A DNA stretch of 64,000 nucleotides from Magicicada septendecula (lineage: Eukaryota > Arthropoda > Insecta > Hemiptera > Cicadidae): positions 688,897,877-688,961,876 of the forward strand of contig CM068368.1 in assembly GCA_034769895.1 (NCBI GenBank), in the 5' to 3' direction. Position 1 is the first letter of the stretch. Every line of letters starts with the position of its first letter. Below are positions 33,879 through 47,947 of this stretch, piece after piece. The notes beneath the pieces are model-generated. The model was not told where the DNA came from and searched no databases. It was given only the letters and a program-made list of their open reading frames with translations. The translations under genes were made by a program, and so were the position numbers.

Positions 33879-34743
33879 TCTCTCTCTCTCTCTCATAATC
33901 ACTTTCATCACCACAACATTTCATAATCTCACTCCATCCAGAGGGCAACACAACATTATTACAACATCTGGCTTTACCAGATACACAAAAATAATTTCTT
34001 TGACATTTAAAAGACCTTTTGTCTTCTACAAAAACTAACGAGGAACCTTTGTCCTCCAACACTACTGGTGAAACCTTTTCTTCACCTATCTCACAAGAAA
34101 AATTTGCCCTCTTTTCACCCTCTACACTTAAACTGTCTTCACACTCTCTCTAATTCTCATCGGCATTTGCTAACAACACTTCATTACTAAACTCTACTTC
34201 AACAAAATCTTCCTTATCACTCTCAACATTAATCTCCTTGTTCTCTACTACCACGTTTTTACACATATCATTATAATTCTGATTTGTTTTACATTCAAAA
34301 TTTTCGATTACCTTTTGTATTTGTTTATCAATTTTTTCTGACACTTGTTCTTTAATAGTGTTGAAACATTCATCCATCTCATTTAGACGTTTATTCATAC
34401 TGATTTCGAACTTAACATTTTGTGTATTCATTTCACATAAACGCTTATCAAATTTTTGGTCAATATTATTTATATCACCCTTTAACTCATGGAATTTGCT
34501 ATTAATTGTATTAAATTTAACATCAGAATCACTCTTCTGTTCATTGAAAAGCAATTGCATCATTTTTATCATATCATTATCCTCAGATTGTTTATTTTTA
34601 TTCATTACGGGTGGGGTTACCTGAATCCCTGAGTCATCTATTTCATCTGACTTACTTGATTCTCTATTTTGAACTGGGATTGGGGTCGAATGGACCTCCA
34701 ACCCACTCATGACCGTTGATTCGGTCAAACTATTATTTTCCAT
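33862..34743 (-). pseudogene. ORF1, gag-like, broken by a nonsense mutation (U9)
   Basis: A single C-to-A change at 34152 (plus strand) turns codon 198 into TAG, so translation would stop after 197 residues, past the coiled coil but before the cysteine-rich end. The remainder is still open and carries R119, I273 and the ENGRNI C-terminus of the eight-repeat allele. Confidence 0.7.
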
Positions 34744-34908
34744 TTTTGTTTTATATTATTTTTACATATATAAATATGCCCGGTTTTGCTTTCACAGTCT
34801 ACAATTTACAACCTCGCCCCACTCCCAAATAACCCGTTCTGCAGCTTAATTATGTCTGGCGAATATACGTTATAAACCCTATACTCGAGTCCCTGTTCGG
34901 GCGCCATT

Positions 34909-36027
34909 TGTAACTACTCACTTAATTCCTATTAATAATTAATTCTTACCTTAGGGTTTTTCCCAGAGTCGTACAGACGAAACTGCTGCAGAAAGGATTA
35001 TTCGAGATACAAGGGGTAAAGATCAAATACACAGTTTGTGCTAAAACAAATTGCCTCTGGTTTATTATGCAAAATAACTACTTCGTCTCTCTTTCATGAC
35101 ATTTAAAATTCTTATTTCTTTTCGTTAGATTAAATACTCGTTGAATGAGTAACAATTTGTAAAAATCAAACAAAGTAACAAAATGAATATTTCTTAATGA
35201 ACTAGCTTATGACAACTATGGTATACCACAACTATTTATCTTTAGCAATGAACCAATACGTGATGTAGCCACACACTCACACACATTCGTTCTTTGACTT
35301 TGTCGTTCTATTTAAACCCCACTTTGAGATCTCTGAGGTACATTTAAGATTTACAATTTATTTATGTTGAATTATACTCTGGAGAAAAAGGTAAAATGAT
35401 ATTGGTTAAAACTCAGTTAATACTTAACGTCTGAAGAACTCCGCTGTTTTGCACTTCTGCTGTGAATGCACTGGTTTTTTTTTCTTTGGTTAACACACCA
35501 TAAATTAGTTTTGACACTGTTTACCCGCGGGTACTGTTATTGATTATTTCGTATTAGGTTGTTGTATCACTATTATTTTAATCCACTTTAGAATAACATT
35601 TCTTTTTATTTTGTCGGCCGACATAAATTTTCGAACACTTAGCTCGTTTAGGTTGACCGCGCGGCCATGAGTTGCAACTGGAACTCGGCCGCACGTTTTA
35701 CTGTTTGTACAACTTTTAACACTGTTAATGCGTTGAAAGATAGGCCTACTCTTAATTACGGCCTATCTTGCACCCGAGGCCACCGTTTGAATTTAAATCA
35801 CCAACTTTACTGTCTGATGCTGCTTACTACTGTTCACTCTCTGATGACAAACTGCATACTGTGATTCACAAAAAGCCTGCTGCTGGGCCGGTTACGCAAT
35901 ATGTCTGGGCAATTGTTTAGGCTAACTGTATGTAGGTTGTACTGGGGCTCCTCACAGGTGAAAGTTAACAATTTATTAATTACTGAATTAAAATTAAAAC
36001 TGGATCACACACTTCTGTACCGTTACA
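34909..36027 (-). repeat. LTR between U9 and U10, 1,119 bp
   Basis: Complete LTR; primer-binding site at 34889-34906, G7 tract at 36031-36037. First of three adjacent LTRs with GATAAA in place of the candidate AATAAA. Confidence 0.95.
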
Positions 36028-37093
36028 ATACCCCCCCAATAAGAGGTTGAAGGCCGAAGCGTTCAAACTCTTATTGCCTAAACCCTAAGAGGATCAGTGA
36101 GGATATGGCGCCGCAACCCCCCTGAGCACTCTACTAAAATCATGGGTTCTTACCCCCCTAGTCCGGCGACTGTGGCACATTCAATTAAAAAATCAACATA
36201 CGGCCTTCCATCACTCCATATCCCACAACTGATTTGTTTCCTCTTAGCCGTACTGGTTCATTGACAAAGCACTGGCTCATTTTTTATTATAAAATATCTC
36301 TTAACCCTAGAAAATAGTATTAACAAAACAATATAGGATATATACAATACAGGAGTACATATAAGTTCCAGTCAAAATGACGCATTAATTATACAGAATT
36401 GCATTTACACAGAATTTCCTTCAGTTTTCAATTTTAAATGAATATTTTAATCATTATGTTTTTTTATCAATTATTTATTTTACCATTACAATCAAAATTC
36501 AGATCAAACTAGATTTAAAGTCATATTAAAAATTATCTTTTCAATTTATTTAATTACCTTTCATTAAATTTAACTCATATTTTTTAATTAACAATTTCAA
36601 AATTAATTACATTTTTCAAAATGATCCGACATAAAATATTACCTACATTATTCAAAAAATTTACATTCCTTTCTTCACATATGGAATTTCTTTTTATTTC
36701 ATAATAGGATTTTCCTACTGGCAATGATTCAGCAGACTACAACACTTTTGTTATTGTCAACTCAGCTTCAACACCTCTGGCTGTAAACATTAGTCAAAAC
36801 ATACAACACACCTGTTTACATAAACGGTCGTCTGCCAGACTGGTGTTATAAACACTCCTTCAGTCTAAACATTCTGCTTACCTCACCTCTAACACCTGTA
36901 CTGCACTTTTCAATTTTTTATAAATCTTTTAGTTAACAATTGTAATAATATAATAATTTTTATACAATTAATTTCACTATAATATATTTACAAATCTTTA
37001 TCATTATTATTTCAGTTTTATCACACTTCAATGTCCAAGGTTGTGAGGTCTGAACCGTAAAACAAAATATTTACAATTGTTCCTTTATGAAGT

Positions 37094-37492
37094 TCAGCCT
37101 CCATCGTCAAAAATTAGTCTGGTCTTTATGTAACACTTTTCAATTTTATTGATACGCCACATATGGTTATTTTTTGTTTTATAACCACAAGAACTTATTT
37201 TTTCCATTGTACCAAAACAATAATCTATAGGGTTACCCCCCAAAATTATCTTATCATAAATCAAGTTGACATCAGTATTATTTGTAAAGTCTCCGTCAGT
37301 GTTTTTTGTTATTACCATTGCATTCTTATTACCATATTCTGCTACTATAGGTTCATTAACAGGCAAATATTTGTCATCAATATACACATTGTTTGTCACA
37401 CAAGGTATGTTTTTAATTCTACCAGTTCTCTTACTATTTAAACTCAGTATTAACTCTTCATAATCTCTCTTCCCCTTAAATATTTCTACCAT
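37094..37492 (-). CDS. ORF2, 132 aa, unknown (U10)
   Basis: I15, K21, K27 and P48, the form typical of the right half of the array, plus private changes L16 and K56. Intact. Confidence 0.56.
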   Translation of the reverse strand: MVEIFKGKRDYEELILSLNSKRTGRIKNIPCVTNNVYIDDKYLPVNEPIVAEYGNKNAMVITKNTDGDFTNNTDVNLIYDKIILGGNPIDYCFGTMEKISSCGYKTKNNHMWRINKIEKCYIKTRLIFDDGG

Positions 37493-38362
37493 TCCCTCTC
37501 TCTCTCATAATCACTTTCATCACCACAACATTTCATAATCTCACTCCATCCAGAGGGCAACACAACATTATTACAACATCTGGCTTTACCAGATACACAA
37601 AAATAATTTCTTTGACATTTAAAAGACCTTTTGTCTTCTACAAAAACTAACGAGGAACCTTTGTCCTCCAACACTACTGGTGAAACCTTTTCTTCACCTA
37701 TCTCACAAGAAAAATTTGCCCTCTTTTCACCTTCTACACTTAAACTGTCTTCACACTCTCTCTCATTCTCATCGGCATTTGCTAACAACACTTCATTACT
37801 AAACTCTACTTCAACAAAATCTTCCTTATCACTCTCAACATTAATCTCCTTGTTCTCTACTACCACGTTTTTACACATATCATTATAATTCTGATTTGTT
37901 TTACATTCAAAATTTTCGATTACCTTTTGTATTTGTTTATCAATTTTTTCTGACACTTGTTCTTTAATAGTGTTGAAACATTCATCCATCTCATTTAGAC
38001 GTTTATTCATACTGATTTCGAACTTAACATTTTGTGTATTCATTTCACATAAACGCTTATCAAATTTTTGGTCAATATTATTTATATCACCCTTTAACTC
38101 ATGGAATTTGCTATTAATTGTATTAAATTTAACATCAGAATCACTCTTCTGTTCATTGAAAAGCAATTGCATCATTTTTATCATATCATTATCCTCAGAT
38201 TGTTTATTTTTATTCATTACGGGTGGGGTTACCTGTTACCTGAATCCTTGAGTCATCTATTTCATCTGACTTACTTGATTCTCTATTTTGAACTGGGATT
38301 GGGGTCGAATGGACCTCCAACCCACTCATGACCGTTGATTCGGTCAAACTATTATTTTCCAT
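37486..38362 (-). pseudogene. ORF1, gag-like, broken by a 7-bp duplication (U10)
   Basis: The original ATG is present at 38362, but TTACCTG is duplicated in tandem (38229-38242), shifting the frame near codon 42. The rest is open from an internal Met at 38217 (243 aa), which would keep the coiled coil. It carries R119 and I273. U11 has the same lesion. Confidence 0.72.
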
Positions 38363-38527
38363 TTTTGTTTTATATTATTTTTACATATATAAATATGCCC
38401 GGTTTTGCTTTCACAGTCTACAATTTACAACCTCGCCCCACTCCCAAATAACCCGTTCTGCAGCTTAATTAGGTCTGGCGAATATAGGTTATAAACCCTA
38501 TACTCGAGTCCCTGTTCGGGCGCCATT

Positions 38528-39645
38528 TGTAACTACTCACTTAATTCCTATTAATAATTAATTCTTACCTTAGGGTTTTTCCCAGAGTCGTACAGACGAA
38601 ACTGCTGCAGAAAGGATTATTCGAGATACAAGGGGTAAAGATCAAATACACAGTTTGTGCTAAAACAAATTGCCTCTGGTTTATTATGCAAAATAACTAC
38701 TTCGTCTCTCTTTCATGACATTTAAAATTCTTATTTCTTTTCGTTAGATTAAATACTCGTTGAATGAGTAACAATTTGTAAAAATCAAACAAAGTAACAA
38801 AATGAATATTTCTTAATGAACTAGCTTATGACAACTATGGTATACCACAACTATTTATCTTTAGCAATGAACCAATACGTGATGTAGCCACACACTCACA
38901 CACATTCGTTCTTTGACTTTGTCGTTCTATTTAAACCCCACTTTGAGATCTCTGAGGTACATTTAAGATTTACAATTTATTTATGTTGAATTATACTCTG
39001 GAGAAAAAGGTAAAATGATATTGGTTAAAACTCAGTTAATACTTAACGTCTGAAGAACTCCGCTGTTTTGCACTTCTGCTGTGAATGCACTGGTTTTTTT
39101 TTTCTTTGGTTAACACCATAAATTAGTTTTGACACTGTTTACCCGCGGGTACTGTTACTGATTATTTCGTATTAGGTTGATGTATCACTATTATTTTAAT
39201 CCACTTTAGAATAACATTTCTTTTTATTTTGTCGGCCGACATAAATTTTCGAACACTTAGCTCGTTTAGGTTGACCGCGCGGCCATGAGTTGCAACTGGA
39301 ACTCGGCCGCACGTTTTACTGTTTGTACAACTTTTAACACTGTTAATGCGTTGAAAGATAGGCCTACTCTTAATTACGGCCTATCTTGCACCCGAGGCCA
39401 CCGTTTGAATTTAAATCACCAACTTTACTGTCTGATGCTGCTTACTACTGTTCACTCTCTGATGACAAACTGCATACTGTGATTCACAAAAAGCCTGCTG
39501 CTGGGCCGGGTACGCAATATGTCTGGGCAATTGTTTAGGCTAACTGTATGTAGGTTGTACTGGGGCTCCTCACAGGTGAAAGTTAACAATTTATTAATTA
39601 CTGAATTAAAATTAAAACTGGATCACACACTTCTGTACCGTTACA
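38528..39645 (-). repeat. LTR between U10 and U11, 1,118 bp
   Basis: Complete LTR. It lacks one AC of AACACACC near 39114 and has an extra GATAAA variant as in its neighbours. Primer-binding site at 38508-38525, G8 tract at 39649-39656. Confidence 0.95.
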
Positions 39646-40712
39646 ATACCCCCCCCAATAAGAGGTTGAAGGCCGAAGCGTTCAAACTCTTATTGCCTAA
39701 ACCCTAAGAGGATCAGTGAGGATATGGCGCCGCAACCCCCCTGAGCACTCTACTAAAATCATGGGTTCTTACCCCCCTAGTCCGGCGACTGTGGCACATT
39801 CAATTAAAAAATCAACATACGGCCTTCCATCACTCCATATCCCACAACTGATTTGTTTCCTCTTAGCCGTACTGGTTCATTGACAAAGCACTGGCTCATT
39901 TTTTATTATAAAATATCTCTTAACCCTAGAAAATAGTATTAACAAAACAATATAGGATATATACAATACAGGAGTACATATAAGTTCCAGTCAAAATGAC
40001 GCATTAATTATACAGAATTGCATTTACACAGAATTTCCTTCAGTTTTCAATTTTAAATGAATATTTTAATCATTATGTTTTTTTATCAATTATTTATTTT
40101 ACCATTACAATCAAAATTCAGATCAAACTAGATTTAAAGTCATATTAAAAATTATCTTTTCAATTTATTTAATTACCTTTCATTAAATTTAACTCATATT
40201 TTTTAATTAACAATTTCAAAATTAATTACATTTTTCAAAATGATCCGACATAAAATATTACCTACATTATTCAAAAAATTTACATTCCTTTCTTCACATA
40301 TGGAATTTCTTTTTATTTCATAATAGGATTTTCCTACTGGCAATGATTCAGCAGACTACAACACTTTTGTTATTGTCAACTCAGCTTCAACACCTCTGGC
40401 TGTAAACATTAGTCAAAACATACAACACACCTGTTTACATAAACGGTCGTCTGCCAGACTGGTGTTATAAACACTCCTTCAGTCTAAACATTCTGCTTAC
40501 CTCACCTCTAACACCTGTACTGCACTTTTCAATTTTTTATAAATCTTTTAGTTAACAATTGTAATAATATAATAATTTTTATACAATTAATTTCACTATA
40601 ATATATTTACAAATCTTTATCATTATTATTTCAGTTTTATCACACTTCAATGTCCAAGGTTGCGAGGTCTGAACCGTAAAACAAAATATTTACAATTGTT
40701 CCTTTATGAAGT

Positions 40713-41111
40713 TCAGCCTCCATCGTCAAAAATTAGTCTGGTCTTTATGTAACACTTTTCAATTTTATTGATACGCCACATATGGTTATTTTTTGTTTTA
40801 TAACCACAAGAACTTATTTTTTCCATTGTACCAAAACAATAATCTATAGGGTTACCCCCCAAAATTATCTTATCATAAATCAAGTTGACATCAGTATTAT
40901 TTGTAAAGTCTCCGTCAGTGTTTTTTGTTATTACCATTGCATTATTATTACCATATTCTGCTACTATAGGTTCATTAACAGGCAAATATTTGTCATCAAT
41001 ATACACATTGTTTGTCACACAAGGTATGTTTTTAATTCTACCAGTTCTCTTACTATTTAAACTCTGTATTAACTCTTCATAATCTCTCTTCCCCTTAAAT
41101 ATTTCTACCAT
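40713..41111 (-). CDS. ORF2, 132 aa, unknown (U11)
   Basis: I15, K21, K27 and P48; same protein as U14 and U16. Intact. Confidence 0.58.
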   Translation of the reverse strand: MVEIFKGKRDYEELIQSLNSKRTGRIKNIPCVTNNVYIDDKYLPVNEPIVAEYGNNNAMVITKNTDGDFTNNTDVNLIYDKIILGGNPIDYCFGTMEKISSCGYKTKNNHMWRINKIEKCYIKTRLIFDDGG

Positions 41112-41981
41112 TCCCTCTCTCTCTCATAATCACTTTCATCACCACAACATTTCATAATCTCACTCCATCCAGAGGGCAACACAACATTATTACAACATCT
41201 GGCTTTACCAGATACACAAAAATAATTTCTTTGACATTTAAAAGACCTTTTGTCTTCTACAAAAACTAACGAGGAACCTTTGTCCTCCAACACTACTGGT
41301 GAAACCTTTTCTTCACCTATCTCACAAGAAAAATTTGCCCTCTTTTCACCTTCTACACTTAAACTGTCTTCACACTCTCTCTCATTCTCATCGGCATTTG
41401 CTAACAACACTTCATTACTAAACTCTACTTCAACAAAATCTTCCTTATCACTCTCAACATTAATCTCCTTGTTCTCTACTACCACGTTTTTACACATATC
41501 ATTATAATTCTGATTTGTTTTACATTCAAAATTTTCGATTACCTTTTGTATTTGTTTATCAATTTTTTCTGACACTTGTTCTTTAATAGTGTTGAAACAT
41601 TCATCCATCTCATTTAGACGTTTATTCATACTGATTTCGAACTTAACATTTTGTGTATTCATTTCACATAAACGCTTATCAAATTTTTGGTCAATATTAT
41701 TTATATCACCCTTTAACTCATGGAATTTGCTATTAATTGTATTAAATTTAACATCAGAATCACTCTTCTGTTCATTGAAAAGCAATTGCATCATTTTTAT
41801 CATATCATTATCCTCAGATTGTTTATTTTTATTCATTACGGGTGGGGTTACCTGTTACCTGAATCCCTGAGTCATCTATTTCATCTGACTTACTTGATTC
41901 TCTATTTTGAACTGGGATTGGGGTCGAATGGACCTCCAACCCACTCATGACCGTTGATTCGGTCAAACTATTATTTTCCAT
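41105..41981 (-). pseudogene. ORF1, gag-like, broken by a 7-bp duplication (U11)
   Basis: Same tandem TTACCTG duplication as U10, here at 41848-41861, so the two neighbours descend from one mutated unit or exchanged this stretch. The original ATG is at 41981; the frame is open again from 41836. Confidence 0.72.
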
Positions 41982-42146
41982 TTTTGTTTTATATTATTTT
42001 TACATATATAAATATGCCCGGTTTTGCTTTCACAGTCTACAATTTACAACCTCGCCCCACTCCCAAATAACCCGTTCTGCAGCTTAATTAGGTCTGGCGA
42101 ATATAGGTTATAAACCCTATACTCGAGTCCCTGTTCGGGCGCCATT

Positions 42147-43266
42147 TGTAACTACTCACTTAATTCCTATTAATAATTAATTCTTACCTTAGGGTTTTTC
42201 CCAGAGTCGTACAGACGAAACTGCTGCAGAAAGGATTATTCGAGATACAAGGGGTAAAGATCAAATACACAGTTTGTGCTAAAACAAATTGCCTCTGGTT
42301 TATTATGCAAAATAACTACTTCGTCTCTCTTTCATGACATTTAAAATTCTTATTTCTTTTCGTTAGATTAAATACTCGTTGAATGAGTAACAATTTGTAA
42401 AAATCAAACAAAGTAACAAAATGAATATTTCTTAATGAACTAGCTTATGACAACTATGGTATACCACAACTATTTATCTTTAGCAATGAACCAATACGTG
42501 ATGTAGCCACACACTCACACACATTCGTTCTTTGACTTTGTCGTTCTATTTAAACCCCACTTTGAGATCTCTGAGGTACATTTAAGATTTACAATTTATT
42601 TATGTTGAATTATACTCTGGAGAAAAAGGTAAAATGATATTGGTTAAAACTCAGTTAATACTTAACGTCTGAAGAACTCCGCTGTTTTGCACTTCTGCTG
42701 TGAATGCACTGGTTTTTTTTTTCTTTGGTTAACACACCATAAATTAGTTTTGACACTGTTTACCCGCGGGTACTGTTATTGATTATTTCGTATTAGGTTG
42801 ATGTATCACTATTATTTTAATCCACTTTAGAATAACATTTCTTTTTATTTTGTCGGCCGACATAAATTTTCGAACACTTAGCTCGTTTAGGTTGACCGCG
42901 CGGCCATGAGTTGCAACTGGAACTCGGCCGCACGTTTTACTGTTTGTACAACTTTTAACACTGTTAATGCGTTGAAAGATAGGCCTACTCTTAATTACGG
43001 CCTATCTTGCACCCGAGGCCACCGTTTGAATTTAAATCACCAACTTTACTGTCTGATGCTGCTTACTACTGTTCACTCTCTGATGACAAACTGCATACTG
43101 TGATTCACAAAAAGCCTGCTGCTGGGCCGGGTACGCAATATGTCTGGGCAATTGTTTAGGCTAACTGTATGTAGGTTGTACTGGGGCTCCTCACAGGTGA
43201 AAGTTAACAATTTATTAATTACTGAATTAAAATTAAAACTGGATCACACACTTCTGTACCGTTACA
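42147..43266 (-). repeat. LTR between U11 and U12, 1,120 bp
   Basis: Complete LTR with the GATAAA variant; primer-binding site at 42127-42144, G9 tract at 43270-43278, the longest in the window. Confidence 0.95.
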
Positions 43267-44334
43267 ATACCCCCCCCCAATAAGAGGTTGAAGGCCGAAG
43301 CGTTCAAACTCTTATTGCCTAAACCCTAAGAGGATCAGTGAGGATATGGCGCCGCAACCCCCCTGAGCACTCTACTAAAATCATGGGTTCTTACCCCCCT
43401 AGTCCGGCGACTGTGGCACATTCAATTAAAAAATCAACATACGGCCTTCCATCACTCCATATCCCACAACTGATTTGTTTCCTCTTAGCCGTACTGGTTC
43501 ATTGACAAAGCACTGGCTCATTTTTTATTATAAAATATCTCTTAACCCTAGAAAATAGTATTAACAAAACAATATAGGATATATACAATACAGGAGTACA
43601 TATAAGTTCCAGTCAAAATGACGCATTAATTATACAGAATTGCATTTACACAGAATTTCCTTCAGTTTTCAATTTTAAATGAATATTTTAATCATTATGT
43701 TTTTTTATCAATTATTTATTTTACCATTACAATCAAAATTCAGATCAAACTAGATTTAAAGTCATATTAAAAATTATCTTTTCAATTTATTTAATTACCT
43801 TTCATTAAATTTAACTCATATTTTTTAATTAACAATTTCAAAATTAATTACATTTTTCAAAATGATCCGACATAAAATATTACCTACATTATTCAAAAAA
43901 TTTACATTCCTTTCTTCACATATGGAATTTCTTTTTATTTCATAATAGGATTTTCCTACTGGCAATGATTCAGCAGACTACAACACTTTTGTTATTGTCA
44001 ACTCAGCTTCAACACCTCTGGCTGTAAACATTAGTCAAAACATACAACACACCTGTTTACATAAACGGTCGTCTGCCAGACTGGTGTTATAAACACTCCT
44101 TCAGTCTAAACATTCTGCTTACCTCACCTCTAACACCTGTACTGCACTTTTCAATTTCTTATAAATCTTTTAGTTAACAATTGTAATAATATAATAATTT
44201 TTATACAATTAATTTCACTATAATATATTTACAAATCTTTATCATTATTATTTCAGTTTTATCACACTTCAATGTCCAAGGTTGCGAGGTCTGAACCGTA
44301 AAACAAAATATTTACAATTGTTCCTTTATGAAGT

Positions 44335-44733
44335 TCAGCCTCCATCGTCAAAAATTAGTCTGGTCTTTATGTAACACTTTTCAATTTTATTGATACGCCA
44401 CATATGGTTATTTTTTGTTTTATAACCACAAGAACTTATTTTTTCCATTGTACCAAAACAATGATCTATAGGGTTACCCCCCAAAATTATCTTATCATAA
44501 ATCAAGTTGACATCAGTATTATTTGTAAAGTCTCCGTCAGTGTTTTTTGTTATTACCATTGCATTATTATTACCATATTCTGCTACTATAGGTTCATTAA
44601 CAGGCAAATATTTGTCATCAATATACACATTGTTTGTCACACAAGGTATGTTTTTAATTCTACCAGTTCTCTTACTATTTAAACTCTGTATTAACTCTTC
44701 ATAATCTCTCTTCCCCTTAAATATTTCTACCAT
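44335..44733 (-). CDS. ORF2, 132 aa, unknown (U12)
   Basis: As U11 with a private H91 in place of Y91. Intact. Confidence 0.57.
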   Translation of the reverse strand: MVEIFKGKRDYEELIQSLNSKRTGRIKNIPCVTNNVYIDDKYLPVNEPIVAEYGNNNAMVITKNTDGDFTNNTDVNLIYDKIILGGNPIDHCFGTMEKISSCGYKTKNNHMWRINKIEKCYIKTRLIFDDGG

Positions 44734-45596
44734 TCCCTCTCTCTCTCATAATCACTTTCATCACCACAACATTTCATAATCTCACTCCATCCAGAGGGCA
44801 ACACAACATTATTACAACATCTGGCTTTACCAGATACACAAAAATAATTTCTTTGACATTTAAAAGACCTTTTGTCTTCTACAAAAACTAACGAGGAACC
44901 TTTGTCCTCCAACACTACTGGTGAAACCTTTTCTTCACCTATCTCACAAGAAAAATTTGCCCTCTTTTCACCTTCTACACTTAAACTGTCTTCACACTCT
45001 CTCTCATTCTCATCGGCATTTGCTAACAACACTTCATTACTAAACTCTACTTCAACAAAATCTTCCTTATCACTCTCAACATTAATCTCCTTGTTCTCTA
45101 CTACCACGTTTTTACACATATCATTATAATTCTGATTTGTTTTACATTCAAAATTTTCGATTACCTTTTGTATTTGTTTATCAATTTTTTCTGACACTTG
45201 TTCTTTAATAGTGTTGAAACATTCATCCATCTCATTTAGACGTTTATTCATACTGATTTCGAACTTAACATTTTGTGTATTCATTTCACATAAACGCTTA
45301 TCAAATTTTTGGTCAATATTATTTATGTCACCCTTTAACTCATGGAATTTGCTATTAATTGTATTAAATTTAACATCAGAATCACTCTTCTGTTCATTGA
45401 AAAGCAATTGCATCATTTTTATCATATCATTATCCTCAGATTGTTTATTTTTATTCATTACGGGTGGGGTTACCTGAATCCCTGAGTCATCTATTTCATC
45501 TGACTTACTTGATTCTCTATTTTGAACTGGGATTGGGGTCGAATGGACCTCCAACCCACTCATGACCGTTGATTCGGTCAAACTATTATTTTCCAT
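44727..45596 (-). CDS. ORF1, gag-like coiled-coil protein (U12)
   Basis: Intact 289 aa with R119 and I273. The 7-bp duplication of U10 and U11 is absent. Confidence 0.63.
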   Translation of the reverse strand: MENNSLTESTVMSGLEVHSTPIPVQNRESSKSDEIDDSGIQVTPPVMNKNKQSEDNDMIKMMQLLFNEQKSDSDVKFNTINSKFHELKGDINNIDQKFDKRLCEMNTQNVKFEISMNKRLNEMDECFNTIKEQVSEKIDKQIQKVIENFECKTNQNYNDMCKNVVVENKEINVESDKEDFVEVEFSNEVLLANADENERECEDSLSVEGEKRANFSCEIGEEKVSPVVLEDKGSSLVFVEDKRSFKCQRNYFCVSGKARCCNNVVLPSGWSEIMKCCGDESDYEREREW

Positions 45597-45761
45597 TTTT
45601 GTTTTATATTATTTTTACATATATAAATATGCCCGGTTTTGCTTTCACAGTCTACAATTTACAACCTCGCCCCACTCCCAAATAACCCGTTCTGCAGCTT
45701 AATTAGGTCTGGCGAATATAGGTTATAAACCCTATACTCGAGTCCCTGTTCGGGCGCCATT

Positions 45762-46881
45762 TGTAACTACTCACTTAATTCCTATTAATAATTAATTCTT
45801 ACCTTAGGGTTTTTCCCAGAGTCGTACAGACGAAACTGCTGCAGAAAGGATTATTCGAGATACAAGGGGTAAAGATCAAATACACAGTTTGTGCTAAAAC
45901 AAATTGCCTCTGGTTTATTATGCAAAATAACTACTTCGTCTCTCTTTCATGACATTTAAAATTCTTATTTCTTTTCGTTAGATTAAATACTCGTTGAATG
46001 AGTAACAATTTGTAAAAATCAAACAAAGTAACAAAATGAATATTTCTTAATGAACTAGCTTATGACAACTATGGTATACCACAACTATTTATTTTTAGCA
46101 ATGAACCAATACGTGATGTAGCCACACACTCACACACATTCGTTCTTTGACTTTGTCGTTCTATTTAAACCCCACTTTGAGATCTCTGAGGTACATTTAA
46201 GATTTACAATTTATTTATGTTGAATTATACTCTGGAGAAAAAGGTAAAATGATATTGGTTAAAACTCAGTTAATACTTAACGTCTGAAGAACTCCGCTGT
46301 TTTGCACTTCTGCTGTGAATGCACTGGTTTTTTTTTTCTTTGGTTAACACACCATAAATTAGTTTTGACACTGTTTACCCGCGGGTACTGTTATTGATTA
46401 TTTCGTATTAGGTTGATGTATCACTATTATTTTAATCCACTTTAGAATAACATTTCTTTTTATTTTGTCGGCCGACATAAATTTTCGAACACTTAGCTCG
46501 TTTAGGTTGACCGCGCGGCCATGAGTTGCAACTGGAACTCGGCCGCACGTTTTACTGTTTGTACAACTTTTAACACTGTTAATGCGTTGAAAGATAGGCC
46601 TACTCTTAATTACGGCCTATCTTGCACCCGAGGCCACCGTTTGAATTTAAATCACCAACTTTACTGTCTGATGCTGCTTACTACTGTTCACTCTCTGATG
46701 ACAAACTGCATACTGTGATTCACAAAAAGCCTGCTGCTGGGCCGGGTACGCAATATGTCTGGGCAATTGTTTAGGCTAACTGTATGTAGGTTGTACTGGG
46801 GCTCCTCACAGGTGAAAGTTAACAATTTATTAATTACTGAATTAAAATTAAAACTGGATCACACACTTCTGTACCGTTACA
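45762..46881 (-). repeat. LTR between U12 and U13, 1,120 bp
   Basis: Complete LTR; primer-binding site at 45742-45759, G7 tract at 46885-46891. Confidence 0.95.
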
Positions 46882-47947
46882 ATACCCCCCCAATAAGAGG
46901 TTGAAGGCCGAAGCGTTCAAACTCTTATTGCCTAAACCCTAAGAGGATCAGTGAGGATATGGCGCCGCAACCCCCCTGAGCACTCTACTAAAATCATGGG
47001 TTCTTACCCCCCTAGTCCGGCGACTGTGGCACATTCAATTAAAAAATCAACATACGGCCTTCCATCACTCCATATCCCACAACTGATTTGTTTCCTCTTA
47101 GCCGTACTGGTTCATTGACAAAGCACTGGCTCATTTTTTATTATAAAATATCTCTTAACCCTAGAAAATAGTATTAACAAAACAATATAGGATATATACA
47201 ATACAGGAGTACATATAAGTTCCAGTCAAAATGACGCATTAATTATACAGAATTGCATTTACACAGAATTTCCTTCAGTTTTCAATTTTAAATGAATATT
47301 TTAATCATTATGTTTTTTTATCAATTATTTATTTTACCATTACAATCAAAATTCAGATCAAACTAGATTTAAAGTCATATTAAAAATTATCTTTTCAATT
47401 TATTTAATTACCTTTCATTAAATTTAACTCATATTTTTTAATTAACAATTTCAAAATTAATTACATTTTTCAAAATGATCCGACATAAAATATTACCTAC
47501 ATTATTCAAAAAATTTACATTCCTTTCTTCACATATGGAATTTCTTTTTATTTCATAATAGGATTTTCCTACTGGCAATGATTCAGCAGACTACAACACT
47601 TTTGTTATTGTCAACTCAGCTTCAACACCTCTGGCTGTAAACATTAGTCAAAACATACAACACACCTGTTTACATAAACGGTCGTCTGCCAGACTGGTGT
47701 TATAAACACTCCTTCAGTCTAAACATTCTGCTTACCTCACCTCTAACACCTGTACTGCACTTTTCAATTTTTTATAAATCTTTTAGTTAACAATTGTAAT
47801 AATATAATAATTTTTATACAATTAATTTCACTATAATATATTTACAAATCTTTATCATTATTATTTCAGTTTTATCACACTTCAATGTCCAAGGTTGTGA
47901 GGTCTGAACCGTAAAACAAAATATTTACAATTGTTCCTTTATGAAGT

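Noticed and set aside
39519..39707. 62-aa plus-strand frame across the LTR end of U11
   Set aside because: It exists only because the C-run of the polypurine tract has eight bases here, crosses the LTR/internal boundary, and is absent in other units.
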